Counted from the first letter of the stretch, positions 10,401-18,786 are shown. The stretch: DNA of 64,000 bases from Winogradskyella endarachnes (GCF_009741275.1 NZ_WOWS01000002.1:558001-622000), one strand, 5' to 3'. Numbers and translations: made by a program. Notes: generated by a model not told the origin, from the letters alone.

Positions 10401-11165
10401 AACAGTTGTTGGGAAGTTGTGGGTTTCTGCTTTTAATGAAATTACAGACTCAAAATCTTTTGTAGCGTAGTAATCTGGTATATCTGCACGTTTTGGTGCA
10501 AATTGTTCTACAATTGGTCCTTTTATAAAGGCAACATTGTCTTTGTATGCTGAGACAATATCGTTGGGATTTTGTTTTGATGTTTCTTTAATAAGTTTAA
10601 ATAAGGACGTTTCTTTTTCTTCGCCATCAATAACAAATGTACCATTGAATATTTTATGACGACAGTGCTCTGAGTTAACTTGAGAAAACCCAAAGACTTC
10701 AGAATCCGTTAATGGTCGTCCTATTTTTTTTGAAACTTCTTCTAAATATGTAATTTCTTCGTCGCTAAGTGATAGGCCTTCTTGTTCGTTATAGGCTGAA
10801 ATATCTTCTATGTTTAAAATATCTTCTGGTTGAATATCAATTTTAAATATTTCTTGATTCAAACTTTGATATTTTTCAGAAATCATTGGGTCATAATTTG
10901 AAAAATCATTAGAAACAGAAGTGAATTCTTCTATTCTAATAATATCAGAAATTCCCATATTCTGAGTAATTTCTACTGCGTTTGTACTCCAAGGTGTTAT
11001 CATTGCAGCTCTTGGTCCAACAAAAAAAGCATCGAGTGATGCTTGTTTTATTTTAGGCTGGTTGCCAAATAACCATGTCAATTTTGAAATGGTTACCGTT
11101 GATAATTCTTTTGTTGCTTGAACAGCATATACTTTGCTGTTTTGGTTTCCGAAGAAATGAATCAT
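7500..11165 (-). CDS. purL: Phosphoribosylformylglycinamidine synthase, single-chain
   Basis: Fourth step of purine synthesis: converts FGAR, glutamine and ATP to FGAM in the cytoplasm. At 1221 residues it is the long single-chain form that fuses the PurS-like, synthetase and glutaminase parts, slightly shorter than the E. coli protein. The N-terminal SEHCRHKIFNG, the ATP-binding HNFPTTVEPFNGAATGSGGE and VSIHDHGAGG segments, and the C-terminal class I glutaminase are all visible. The glutaminase nucleophile is in GICNGCQ (Cys1069) and its His/Glu in MPHIERS. It stands alone, ending at a bidirectional terminator. TAACTTTG on the minus strand at 11206-11199 may be its -7 element. Confidence 0.97.
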   Translation of the reverse strand: MIHFFGNQNSKVYAVQATKELSTVTISKLTWLFGNQPKIKQASLDAFFVGPRAAMITPWSTNAVEITQNMGISDIIRIEEFTSVSNDFSNYDPMISEKYQSLNQEIFKIDIQPEDILNIEDISAYNEQEGLSLSDEEITYLEEVSKKIGRPLTDSEVFGFSQVNSEHCRHKIFNGTFVIDGEEKETSLFKLIKETSKQNPNDIVSAYKDNVAFIKGPIVEQFAPKRADIPDYYATKDFESVISLKAETHNFPTTVEPFNGAATGSGGEIRDRLAGGKGSLPLAGTAVYMTSYSRLNDERPWEKAFPERKWLYQTPMDILIKASNGASDFGNKFGQPLICGSVLTFEHSDNNGKIGYDKVIMQAGGIGYGKAEQAIKDLPKDGDKIVILGGDNYRIGMGGAAVSSADTGEFASGIELNAVQRSNPEMQKRAANAVRGMVESDDNFIVSIHDHGAGGHLNCLSELVEDTGGHIDLDKLPIGDPTLSAKEKIGNESQERMGLVIADKHLETLHKIADRERSPIYDVGEVTGKHRFTFESKTTGEKPMDLALEDMFGSSPKTIMNDITVEKEYSGISYNTKKFYDYLDQVLQLEAVASKDWLTNKVDRCVGGKVAKQQCVGPLQLPLNNVGVMALDFKGKEGIATSIGHSPISGLINPEAGSRNSIAEALTNIIWAPLKDGLKSVSLSANWMWPCKNEGEDARLYEAVKAISEFSIDLGINVPTGKDSLSMKQKYPDGDVISPGTVIISAAANCNDITKVVEPVLQKGKGSIYYINLSQDSYELGGSSFAQINNKIGNTTPNIKSADYVKTVFNTIQTLIKDNQIVAGHDVASGGLITTLLELCFADNNLGAELDLTSLGEKDSFKVLFAENAGLVFQSKDDSIETELSNANIEFHKIGEVTESDVLGIINDNEVFTMTVSRLRDMWYKTSYLLDEKQTANGLAKHRFDNYKNQALDFKLPTHFTGKLDTIPSNAVRPKAAILREKGSNSEREMANAMYLAGFDVKDVHMTDLISGRETLEDIQFLGAVGGFSNSDVLGSAKGWAGAIKYNEKANKVINDFFKREDTLSVGICNGCQLMMELDLVNPEHENHGKMTYNDSHKHESGFTSVKIQENNSVMLSSLAGSTLGVWISHGEGKFSLPYAEEKYNIVAKYGYEEYPANPNGSDYNTAMLSDKTGRHLVTMPHIERSIFQWNWANYPQDRKDEVSPWLEAFINARLWIDNKY

Positions 11166-11270
11166 TTAGTTGAGTTATTTGTCGTGAAAATTAAAACACA
11201 AAGTTAATTTATTTTGTGAGTTATTAGAGAGAAATTTAAAATTGAAATATTTAAGTATTCAACAAGTTTT

Positions 11271-11303
11271 AAACAAAAAAAAGCAGCTTTTAAAGCTGCT
11301 TTT
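11271..11303 (-). terminator. Terminator of the endonuclease gene
   Basis: GCAGCTTT at 11283-11290 and AAAGCTGC at 11292-11299 form a palindrome flanked by A/T runs; on the minus strand it ends in eight T residues. It lies 20 bases after the stop codon of the endonuclease I gene. Confidence 0.8.
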
Positions 11304-11322
11304 CTATATTATAAGGTATTGT

Positions 11323-13098
11323 TTATTCTTTTACTAACTTCTTTGTAATAGTAGAATTACCTTGGGTGATTTTTACAATGTATATACCAGTATTTAACGC
11401 TTCAAGATTTAAAGTACTTGTTTTATTAATTATGTTTTTAACAATTTGCTTTCCTAGCATATTAAAAATTTCAATTGTAGTATCAATATTAGATTTTAAT
11501 TCTACAGTTAGATTGTGGTTAACTGGATTTGGATAAAGTTCAATAGTTTCTATATTAAATTCACCTAGGCTTAATGAAGAATAGCATGTGTACGACAAAT
11601 CATCAAACATAACTCTATTACTAGTTTCACTATTGCCATCAATGACTATTGAAACATTGTTTTCTACGTTAATATTAGGAATTGTAATGGTTTGTTGTGT
11701 GTCTCCATAAGCAATAGTACCAACTAATGTACCATTTACATTAAGATTAAAAGTTCCGCTACCTCCACTGAAAACACGTTGAGTTGTTACAGTTAATGAT
11801 CCAATTCCTCCAGATGTAGTTGGTAGTGTCAGCGTACCATTTCTTATAGTGATTGCTCTGGTATTTAAGGTTTGGTCTGTTCTGGCGTCTGTGGCATTCC
11901 ATGTACCACCATCGTCACCTGTCCAAGTTACGTTAGAATAAGAACCAGAAGAGGTTCCTAGGTTTTCAAATGTTTCAGTTAAACAATCTGTTCCACCAGC
12001 AGAGCCATTATTGGTTGTTGTTTCACAAGATTGATTACTAAAACCTGATTCATTGCCAACAGCATCTTTAGCCTTAACTGTAAAACAATAATTAGTATCT
12101 GGTAATAAACCTGTCACTATTGCCGTGTTAGAAACCACATTGAAAGAATACATACCATTCATATAAACATCATAAGAATCTACAGCAATATTATCGGTAG
12201 AAGCCGTCCAGTTTAAATCTATGGTATTATCTGAAGGATTTGATGCGACTAAATTAATTGGATCTGTTGGTGCTTCTGTATCTGTAGTTGGATTCCATAT
12301 TAGATTTGCATATTCAGGATGGTCTACAAATGGATTAGCATTTCCTTGGTAATTGTATGCTGCATTGTTTCTGTCAATTTCTTGTTGATCAACAGGATCT
12401 ATATTATAATGCCAATCTAATAGCATAGTAATTGCCCAATCTTCTAAAGCTTGGTTTTCTGTACCATTAAACATATCAAAAGCACCATAATTATCCATAG
12501 TATCTTCATAACGCACTGCAAAATAAAGTACAGCTCTTGCAATGTCACCTTTAAACTCATCAATAGGTTCAAATACAGTACCAGAATATCCAGAGACATT
12601 ACTTGGTCCTCTTTTAGATCCGTTTTGCGAGGTCCAACTTGCAGAACTTACAGTACCAAAAGGGTAACTGCCGCGTTGTCCGTTAGCATAACCATCACTA
12701 GGAATAACATGATGAATATCTGTTCTCATAGGATTTGCACTACTAAAAGCAGATTGTGGTACTAAATGCTCTCTATTATAACAATCGCCTTCTGCACTAT
12801 AATTTCCACAATTATTAGAACCGTGGTTATAGCCATAAGGGTCAGTACCGTTTGGGTTTTCTGTGTAATATAATAATATAGAACCATCGTTTTCGTATTC
12901 CGTGTCAGTATGAGTTGTAACATAGCCTGTATACAAACTACCATAGCCTTGATCGATATGACCGTTAGAAATAATATTTTTAAGTTCTGTTTTTAAGGCA
13001 TACTCTGTTAATCCATTTGCACTATCGTAATAGTTAGATGGTATTTGAGCAAAGCCTAACGTTGTTATAAGTAAAAAAAATAGGTAAAGGTGTTTCAT
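11323..13098 (-). CDS. Secreted endonuclease I (EndA family) with fibronectin type III and T9SS sorting domains
   Basis: Extracellular DNA/RNA-degrading nuclease. Residues 1-18 are a signal peptide ending LGFAQ. Residues about 20-270 match endonuclease I, with the ββα-metal motif CYNREHLVPQSAF (His111) followed by DIHHVIPSDGYANGQRG. A fibronectin type III domain (about 275-365) and a beta-rich stretch (about 375-505) follow, then a T9SS type A sorting domain (about 515-591, LYPNPVNHNLTVEL). Likely role is breakdown of environmental DNA for phosphate and nucleosides. It is 31 bases upstream-adjacent to the RsmB-type gene on the same strand, and may share its transcript. Confidence 0.92.
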   Translation of the reverse strand: MKHLYLFFLLITTLGFAQIPSNYYDSANGLTEYALKTELKNIISNGHIDQGYGSLYTGYVTTHTDTEYENDGSILLYYTENPNGTDPYGYNHGSNNCGNYSAEGDCYNREHLVPQSAFSSANPMRTDIHHVIPSDGYANGQRGSYPFGTVSSASWTSQNGSKRGPSNVSGYSGTVFEPIDEFKGDIARAVLYFAVRYEDTMDNYGAFDMFNGTENQALEDWAITMLLDWHYNIDPVDQQEIDRNNAAYNYQGNANPFVDHPEYANLIWNPTTDTEAPTDPINLVASNPSDNTIDLNWTASTDNIAVDSYDVYMNGMYSFNVVSNTAIVTGLLPDTNYCFTVKAKDAVGNESGFSNQSCETTTNNGSAGGTDCLTETFENLGTSSGSYSNVTWTGDDGGTWNATDARTDQTLNTRAITIRNGTLTLPTTSGGIGSLTVTTQRVFSGGSGTFNLNVNGTLVGTIAYGDTQQTITIPNINVENNVSIVIDGNSETSNRVMFDDLSYTCYSSLSLGEFNIETIELYPNPVNHNLTVELKSNIDTTIEIFNMLGKQIVKNIINKTSTLNLEALNTGIYIVKITQGNSTITKKLVKE

Positions 13099-13129
13099 AA
13101 ATAGATATAATATTAACTAATAACTTGGA

Positions 13130-14341
13130 TTATTTTTTCTCTAAAAGTGCCATGTAAAATCCATCGAACCCAGATTTATAAGCAAGTACTTTTTTATCTT
13201 TTACAAAAGTAAAGTCTTTTCCTGCTTCGGAGGTTAAGAATTTATCAACTTGTTTCTGATTTTCTGATGGTAAAACAGAACATGTAGCATATACCATTTT
13301 TCCTCCAGGTTTCACCATTTTAGAGTATTGCTCTAAAACTTCTTGTTGGGTCTTTTTTATATTTTCAATAAATTCTGGTTCTAGTTTCCATTTAGCATCA
13401 GGATTACGTCTTAAAACACCTAAGCCAGAACAAGGTGCATCAATTAATAAACGGTCTGCTTTACCATGTAATTTTTTAATAGGCTTTGTAGAGTCAATAA
13501 CTTTCATTTCAATGTTATGAACGCCATTTCTCCGAGCTCTAATTTTAAGTTTTTTCAATTTACTTTCGTAAATATCCATAGCAATTAACTGACCTTTGTT
13601 TTCCATTAAAGATGCTAAGTGCAATGTTTTACCTCCTGCACCTGCACAAACATCAACTACTTTCATGCCAGGTTTTACGTCTAAATAATCTGCTACTAAT
13701 TGAGATGATGCATCTTGTACTTCAAACCAACCGTTTTTAAAGGCTTCTGTTCTAAATACATTGGCACGTTCTACGAGTTTTAAAGCAGACGGATGCTTTG
13801 GTAGAAATTCAGTCTGTATATCTTCAGATTGTAATTTTAATTGTAGGTCTTTTTTGTTTGTTTTAAGGGTGTTTACTCTAAGAATGACATCTGCTTGCTC
13901 ATTTTGCATAGCAATTTCTTTGCTCCACTCGGCTTCGCCTAATTCTTTTATACCTAACTCGTCAATCCAATCTGGTATAGACTCTCTAAATTTTCTAACT
14001 TTAGATAATTCGTCAAAACGTCCTTTAATTTTTCTAGTAGGTGTATCTGTAAAGTATTTCCAGTCTGGTAGTTTTATTCCTTTTAACGTTGCCCAAACAG
14101 CAAAAATTCGCCATAAATCGTCTCTATGATATGGTGCTTTTACATTAGCAATTTCTGCATAAAGCCTTTGGTAGCGTACAATAGTGTATACAGTTTCTGC
14201 AACAAAACCTCTATCTCTGCTTCCCCAACGTTTATCTCGCTTTAGCAATTGCTGAATTACTTTATCTGCGTATTCACCTTCATTAAAAATAAGGTGTAAT
14301 CCATCAATTACTGCAAAGCATAAATTTCTATGTAATCTCAT
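13130..14341 (-). CDS. RsmB/NOP family rRNA (cytosine-C5) methyltransferase
   Basis: SAM-dependent RNA m5C methyltransferase, 403 residues. The SAM-binding motif is VDVCAGAGGKTLHLASLM. The two cysteines of the family are in DAPCSGLGVLRRNPD and MVYATCSVLPSEN. An N-terminal NusB-like helical part precedes the catalytic domain. The family modifies 16S rRNA in the cytoplasm; that the exact target is C967 as in E. coli RsmB is inference. Divergent from the sigma factor gene, with 191 bases between them. Confidence 0.88.
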   Translation of the reverse strand: MRLHRNLCFAVIDGLHLIFNEGEYADKVIQQLLKRDKRWGSRDRGFVAETVYTIVRYQRLYAEIANVKAPYHRDDLWRIFAVWATLKGIKLPDWKYFTDTPTRKIKGRFDELSKVRKFRESIPDWIDELGIKELGEAEWSKEIAMQNEQADVILRVNTLKTNKKDLQLKLQSEDIQTEFLPKHPSALKLVERANVFRTEAFKNGWFEVQDASSQLVADYLDVKPGMKVVDVCAGAGGKTLHLASLMENKGQLIAMDIYESKLKKLKIRARRNGVHNIEMKVIDSTKPIKKLHGKADRLLIDAPCSGLGVLRRNPDAKWKLEPEFIENIKKTQQEVLEQYSKMVKPGGKMVYATCSVLPSENQKQVDKFLTSEAGKDFTFVKDKKVLAYKSGFDGFYMALLEKK

Positions 14342-14480
14342 AACTAGTGTTCAGTTTTTGTTCTCAATTCTTCACTATCATTAGTCAGCAAAAAAGAACG
14401 TACAAAGGTAAGTTAAAAGTTTAAAAGTATTAGACTTTATTGAAAAGTGTTATTTTTAAAAAATATTTTAGAGAATAGCG

Positions 14481-14506
14481 CAAGTTTTTGTGCGGAATAG
14501 CATCTA
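14481..14506 (+). promoter_or_regulatory. ECF-type promoter 1, in front of the sigma gene
   Basis: CAAGTT at 14481-14486 and CATCTA at 14501-14506 are separated by 14 bases. The same pair with the same spacing occurs at five other gene starts up to 25.3 kb. Its place in front of the sigma gene itself predicts autoregulation. Leader length to the TTG start is about 20 bases. Confidence 0.75.
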
Positions 14507-14532
14507 CATATAATTAAGGACAATCATTTTTT

Positions 14533-15111
14533 TTGACGGACAAGCAATTTATAGAAGAATTAAAACTGAAAAGCACACAAGCTTATAGTAAGCTTTTGGA
14601 CGATTTTCAGCAAAAAGTATTTAGTACATGTATTTCCTTTGTGCCAAACAAAGAAGATGCTGAAGATATTGCGCAAGATGTATTTGTAGAGGTATTTAAA
14701 TCTATACATAAGTTTAAAGGTGATTCTAAACTATCTACATGGATATATAGAATTACCACTAATAAATGCTTAGAATTTATAAGAAAAAGGAATACTAAAA
14801 AACGGTTTGCTTTTTTACAGTCTATAACTGGTAATGCAATCCCAATGGATAAAACAGACTATTTTACAGAGATGAATCATCCTGGTATTCTATTAGAAAA
14901 TAAGGAGCTGAGTGCTACCCTGTTTAAAGCAATAAATAGCTTGCCAGAAAGCCAAAGTGTGGTATTTACATTGCATAAAATAGATGGTAAAAGTTATCAA
15001 GAAGTGGCAGATATAACTAATCGAAGTTTGTCTTCTGTTGAATCTGTGATGTTTAGAGCAAAAAAGAATTTACAAAGTGTTTTAGAAAATTATTACAAAA
15101 AAGAATATTAG
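14533..15111 (+). CDS. RNA polymerase sigma factor, ECF subfamily (first copy)
   Basis: A 192-residue extracytoplasmic-function sigma factor. Region 2 spans about 30-90, with EDAEDIAQDVFVEVFKSIHKF and FKGDSKLSTWIYRITTNKC; region 4, the helix-turn-helix that reads the upstream promoter box, spans about 130-188 (LPESQSVVFTLHKIDGKSY). No ATG is available between the in-frame stop at 14515 and the conserved core, so TTG at 14533 is the start. Directly downstream are a small membrane protein and a Spy/CnrX-like sensor, the usual partners of a membrane-gated ECF factor. The shared CAAGTT-N14-CATCTA promoters nearby are its probable targets. Confidence 0.93.
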   Translation: MTDKQFIEELKLKSTQAYSKLLDDFQQKVFSTCISFVPNKEDAEDIAQDVFVEVFKSIHKFKGDSKLSTWIYRITTNKCLEFIRKRNTKKRFAFLQSITGNAIPMDKTDYFTEMNHPGILLENKELSATLFKAINSLPESQSVVFTLHKIDGKSYQEVADITNRSLSSVESVMFRAKKNLQSVLENYYKKEY

Positions 15112-15113
15112 CA

Positions 15114-15139
15114 CAAGTTTTTTTAAGCTTATGCATCTA
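15114..15139 (+). promoter_or_regulatory. ECF-type promoter 2, in front of the anti-sigma/sensor pair
   Basis: CAAGTT at 15114-15119 and CATCTA at 15134-15139, 14 bases apart. It begins three bases after the sigma stop codon, so the anti-sigma/sensor pair has its own copy of the regulon promoter. Transcription would start only a few bases before the ATG at 15151, giving an almost leaderless mRNA. Confidence 0.75.
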
Positions 15140-15150
15140 AAGTTATATAT

Positions 15151-15465
15151 ATGAAAACTAATGTTGAAATGAATAAAAAAGTAAAGGACATACTTGATTC
15201 GGCAGAATTAATAGACGTAGTTAACGTGTCTCCTTTTTTTAAAGAAAATGTGATGCATCAAATTCGTGCAGCATCAGCAGATATTCAAGAAGTAACTCGC
15301 ACTTGGTTTACTCCAAAGTTACAATTAGCTACTTTAATTTGTGTTATTGTGTTAAATGTGTTAGCGTTTAGCAATACAAAATCTGCTACTTATGATGAAA
15401 ACGTAAGTAGTTTTGCAGAGTCGTATGGATTATCTACAAGTACAGAATCTTCATTATTTAATTAA
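15151..15465 (+). CDS. Small single-pass membrane protein, candidate anti-sigma factor
   Basis: A 104-residue protein with about 58 cytoplasmic residues, one membrane helix (about 58-76, LQLATLICVIVLNVLAF) and a short outside tail. This is the topology of short anti-sigma factors such as CnrY. I see no ZAS zinc motif or other named domain. It sits between the ECF sigma gene and a periplasmic sensor, separated from the latter by 2 bases, so I infer that it holds the sigma factor at the membrane. The family name is not recognised. Confidence 0.65.
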   Translation: MKTNVEMNKKVKDILDSAELIDVVNVSPFFKENVMHQIRAASADIQEVTRTWFTPKLQLATLICVIVLNVLAFSNTKSATYDENVSSFAESYGLSTSTESSLFN

Positions 15466-15467
15466 TT

Positions 15468-15995
15468 ATGAAAAAAAATATATTTCTATACATATTACTT
15501 GTATTTCTTATCATAGTAAATGGATTTTTTCTGTTTAATTATATGAAAAGAGGAAGTGATAGACCAGAGAAGACGCAAAAAGATAAGGAGTTTATTGTGA
15601 AAGAACTTGGTTTTAATTCAGAACAAATTGAAAAGTTTGAATTGATAAGTGAAGCACATCACCATAAAATGATGAGATTGTCTGATGACGTACGGCAATT
15701 AAAGGATGAGTTATTTGGAGGTATTTCTGCTGAAACAGTTAACGAAAAAGCAATAGATTCTATTTCTTTATTAATTTGTGAGAAAGAAACTGCAAAAGAA
15801 AAAGAGATATTTTATCATTTTAGGAAGATACAAGACATTGCAAAAGGTGAGCAGAAAGAAAAGTTTAAAAGTATTTTAATGGATGCTTTAAGACAAGGCG
15901 ATGATGGAAATAGACCACCTCCTAGAGGAGAAGATGGACATGTGCCACCTTCTAGAATGGAGGAAGGGCGCAGACCACCACCAAGAGAAAATTAA
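15468..15995 (+). CDS. Membrane-anchored periplasmic sensor, Spy/CnrX-like
   Basis: A 175-residue protein with one N-terminal membrane helix (about 4-26) and a helical periplasmic domain. ELGFNSEQIEKFELISEAHH and the following heptad-like helices resemble the Spy/CpxP/CnrX fold used to sense metals or misfolded protein. A His pair (EAHHHKMM) could bind metal. The C-terminal 30 residues are a proline/arginine-rich tail with PPPRGED-type repeats, not found in classical CnrX. It is the last gene of the sigma module; a strong terminator follows. Confidence 0.7.
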   Translation: MKKNIFLYILLVFLIIVNGFFLFNYMKRGSDRPEKTQKDKEFIVKELGFNSEQIEKFELISEAHHHKMMRLSDDVRQLKDELFGGISAETVNEKAIDSISLLICEKETAKEKEIFYHFRKIQDIAKGEQKEKFKSILMDALRQGDDGNRPPPRGEDGHVPPSRMEEGRRPPPREN

Positions 15996-16002
15996 TGAAA
16001 AC

Positions 16003-16036
16003 AAAAGACCTTCTGATTGCAGAAGGTCTTTTTTTT
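16003..16036 (+). terminator. Terminator of the sigma/anti-sigma/sensor module
   Basis: A perfect 13-bp stem, AAAAGACCTTCTG with CAGAAGGTCTTTT, a 4-base loop ATTG, and an uninterrupted T-run to 16036. Confidence 0.93.
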
Positions 16037-16061
16037 GTGTTTTATTTAACAAAACACATCA

Positions 16062-16087
16062 CAAGTTTAATTTTATATAGGCATCTA
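16062..16087 (+). promoter_or_regulatory. ECF-type promoter 3, in front of the EF-hand/arylsulfotransferase pair
   Basis: CAAGTT at 16062-16067 and CATCTA at 16082-16087, 14 bases apart, just after the terminator of the preceding module and 28 bases before the ATG at 16116. Confidence 0.75.
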
Positions 16088-16115
16088 AAGAGATATAACA
16101 TTAAAACTTAATAAG

Positions 16116-16406
16116 ATGAAAAGTAACAGATTAAAAGCAGTAGTATTAGTATTTGGAGTAGCATTATTTATGTCATCAAATGTAATTGCACAATCTAACG
16201 ATAGACAAGAACGAAAAGGACCACCAACCTTTGCAGAATTACTAAAAGAGATGGATGCTAATGAAGACGGTAAATTAGCAAAAGATGAATTAAAAGGACC
16301 TCTAAAAGATGATTTTGCAAAAATAGATACTGATGAGGATGGTTTTATTTCTGAAGAAGAATTTAAAAATGCACCAAAACCAGAAAGAAAAGGAAGAGGT
16401 AACTAA
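16116..16406 (+). CDS. Small secreted EF-hand protein
   Basis: A 96-residue protein with a signal peptide (1-25, cleaved near VIAQ) and two EF-hand loops: DANEDGKLAKDE (47-58) and DTDEDGFISEEE (71-82). Both have Asp at positions 1, 3 or 5 and Glu at 12, so Ca2+ binding is likely. It should be periplasmic or released. The same EF-hand pair, with the following NAPKPERR/K stretch, recurs in the YHYH protein at 23977, so the two share an origin. It is first in the transcript with the arylsulfotransferase-like gene 39 bases later. Confidence 0.85.
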   Translation: MKSNRLKAVVLVFGVALFMSSNVIAQSNDRQERKGPPTFAELLKEMDANEDGKLAKDELKGPLKDDFAKIDTDEDGFISEEEFKNAPKPERKGRGN

Positions 16407-16445
16407 AATAAATTAAAAAGAAGTAAAACTTTTAAAATTAAAGAT

Positions 16446-17927
16446 ATGGTAATCAACCTAAAGCATAAAACACCATTTTTACTTGCAGTAATATTAAGTC
16501 TTTTTTTATTCAATGCTTGTAATGACGATGATGATATATTTACTTCAGATGATGATATCTCTGATGATTTAGTGGATGGGTCCACAGTAAACGATGATTA
16601 TACAGTAGGTTTAATATTAAATACAGCAGACGCTTATAATGGTTATACATTATTTTCGCCAATTAGAAGTACAACAACATATTTAATTGACAATTGTGGG
16701 GAAGTAGTACAAACATGGCCTTCTGAATATACACCGCAATCTGTTTATTTGCTAGAAAACGGTAATTTATTACATACAGGTACTTTAGATGCTGTTAATA
16801 GTGAATTTGAACAAGCAGGAGGACAAACAGGACGAGTAGAGTTAATTTCTCCAGAAGGTGAAGTCTTATGGTATTACGAAGTAAATAGTAGTACAGAATT
16901 TATGCACCATGATGTAGAGTACATTGAAAGTTCTGGTAATGTAATGGTAATGGTGTGGGAAAAACTTACTGCAGATGTTGTTGAAGCGGCAGGTCGTTCA
17001 AATGCCACAGAACTTTGGACAGAGAAGATATTAGAGATTAATCCTACTACAGATACTATTGTTTGGGAATGGGATGCAATGGATCATTTAGTACAAGATG
17101 AGAATCCTACAGCAAGTAACTATGGCGTTGTTGCAGATAATCCTCAACTGTTAGATTTTAATTATACGTATGAAGATTCAGATTATGCCTTAGATTGGCT
17201 ACATAATAATAGTATAGATTATAATGAAACCCTCGATCAAATTGTTATTAGTAGCAGAAACTTTAATGAGTTTTGGATTATTGATCACTCTACAACAACA
17301 GCAGAAGCAGCGTCACACCAAGGAGGAAATCATGGTGTAGGTGGTGATATTCTTTATAGATGGGGAAATCCACAAGTATACGATATGGGAGACGATGATG
17401 ACCAAATGCTATTTGTACAACATGATGCTAATTGGATACCTAGTGATTATACAGATGGTGATCAGATTATGGTTTTTAATAACCAAACAGGTTACCATGA
17501 AAACGTTGATTATTCTACAATAGATGTTATTGATACTCAGGTAGGTGCTGATGGCTCTTACGAATTAAATGAAAGCGGAATTTTTGGGCCAGATTATTTT
17601 ACTTGGACATATGAGGCAGAGGAGAGAACAGATTTTTATGGAGCAAACATTTCTGGAGCACGCCGTTTGCCAAACGGAAATACAATAATTTGTGAGGGTA
17701 CAACAGGTACATTTTTTGAAGTAAACTATGAAGGTGATATCGTATGGAAATATATTAACCCAGTTGATGAAACAGGTGCAGTAGACCAGTACAGTACACC
17801 TAATAGAAACTTTGTATTTAGATGCGATAAATATGCCCCTGATTTTCCTGGTTTAGCTTATTACGATCTTACCGCAGAAGGTACTTTAGAAAGTGGTTCA
17901 GATTATACGTGTACCATAACAGACTAA
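16446..17927 (+). CDS. Arylsulfotransferase (ASST)-like surface lipoprotein
   Basis: A 493-residue lipoprotein with lipobox LFNAC (Cys25) followed at once by NDDDD, an acidic signal associated with export to the cell surface in Bacteroidota. The rest is a beta-propeller of arylsulfotransferase type, with repeats such as GEVVQTWP, GEVLWYYEV, DTIVWEWDAMDHL and GDIVWKY, and conserved histidines (HHDVEY, LHNNSIDYN, QHDANW) where the family has catalytic His. Known ASSTs transfer sulfate between phenols without PAPS; whether this copy is active or only a binding propeller cannot be told. It belongs to the ECF regulon through the promoter at 16062. Confidence 0.8.
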   Translation: MVINLKHKTPFLLAVILSLFLFNACNDDDDIFTSDDDISDDLVDGSTVNDDYTVGLILNTADAYNGYTLFSPIRSTTTYLIDNCGEVVQTWPSEYTPQSVYLLENGNLLHTGTLDAVNSEFEQAGGQTGRVELISPEGEVLWYYEVNSSTEFMHHDVEYIESSGNVMVMVWEKLTADVVEAAGRSNATELWTEKILEINPTTDTIVWEWDAMDHLVQDENPTASNYGVVADNPQLLDFNYTYEDSDYALDWLHNNSIDYNETLDQIVISSRNFNEFWIIDHSTTTAEAASHQGGNHGVGGDILYRWGNPQVYDMGDDDDQMLFVQHDANWIPSDYTDGDQIMVFNNQTGYHENVDYSTIDVIDTQVGADGSYELNESGIFGPDYFTWTYEAEERTDFYGANISGARRLPNGNTIICEGTTGTFFEVNYEGDIVWKYINPVDETGAVDQYSTPNRNFVFRCDKYAPDFPGLAYYDLTAEGTLESGSDYTCTITD

Positions 17928-17972
17928 GAAATAGAAGAATTAAATTTAGTTATTAGATTGATTGATTGGTTG

Positions 17973-18007
17973 AAAAGGCTTCGTGAGAAATTGCGAGGCT
18001 TTTTTTA
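17973..18007 (+). terminator. Terminator of the EF-hand/arylsulfotransferase transcript
   Basis: AAAA then GCTTCG (17978-17983) pair with CGAGGC (17994-17999) then TTTT, with one bulged G and one wobble, followed by seven T. It occupies the first bases of the long reading frame that begins with GTG at 17983, which argues for a later start of that gene. Confidence 0.7.
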
Positions 18008-18036
18008 TAATGTATTACAATTTCCAAAAATATAGG

Positions 18037-18786
18037 ATGCGAATTTTAAAACAAATAAGAAAAAAAATGCTGTTTTCTGGTAAAATTAAAAATTACCTTG
18101 GTTATGCGTTTGGTGAAATATTACTTATTGTAATTGGTGTACTAATAGCATGGAAAATTAATAACCTAAATGAACTAAGAAAGAATAGAATTGTTGAATT
18201 AAAAATTTATCAATCTTTAAATGAAGAATTAAACTCTAATTTAATACTGTTAGATTCAGCTATTGCTCAATACAATAAAAATACTGAAACTATAGAGAAT
18301 ATAATGGATATTATTTTTGAAGAGCAAACCGTTTTAAATTTACAAGAAAAATTAAATATAATTAATGTAGACTATAAATCTACACAATTACTAAATGGTG
18401 CAATTACATCTGTTAATTCTACCAATAAATTTGAATTTATAGAAAGTGATGTTTTAAAAGACCTAATAGCATCATATCCTAATGATTTAGATAGTTTTGA
18501 AAGTCAAGAATCAAAAATTGAAAATATTATTTTAAACCGACTACAGCCTGTTATAGAAAAACACGTTTCTTTAATGGATTTAATCAGTAATAAAGAGTTA
18601 AAGAGTAATAAAATTCATTCATTTTCTGGTCATTCAAATTACATAAGTTTACTAAAGAGTAGAGAATTTCAAAATAGTTTAGTGGACCGCTTATTACAAA
18701 CGCAAATACAATTGAAAAATGCTATAAGTTTAAGAGAAAAAACCCAAACAATAGCTTATAATTTACATAAAGAATTAGAGAATTAA
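18037..18786 (+). CDS. DUF6090 family membrane protein
   Basis: About 249 residues from the ATG at 18037 (an ATG at 18010 is also in frame). The N-terminus MRILKQIRKKMLFSGKIKNY and membrane helix EILLIVIGVLIAWKINN are typical of DUF6090, a flavobacterial family of unknown function. A helical, charged domain follows that could be coiled-coil. I reject the GTG at 17983 because it lies inside the preceding terminator. It has no copy of the regulon promoter, so it looks like a bystander inside the ECF block. Confidence 0.75.
   Translation: MRILKQIRKKMLFSGKIKNYLGYAFGEILLIVIGVLIAWKINNLNELRKNRIVELKIYQSLNEELNSNLILLDSAIAQYNKNTETIENIMDIIFEEQTVLNLQEKLNIINVDYKSTQLLNGAITSVNSTNKFEFIESDVLKDLIASYPNDLDSFESQESKIENIILNRLQPVIEKHVSLMDLISNKELKSNKIHSFSGHSNYISLLKSREFQNSLVDRLLQTQIQLKNAISLREKTQTIAYNLHKELEN

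Noticed and set aside
17983..18036. GTG start for the DUF6090 gene
   Set aside because: It lies in the terminator of the preceding transcript, and the conserved family start is at 18037.
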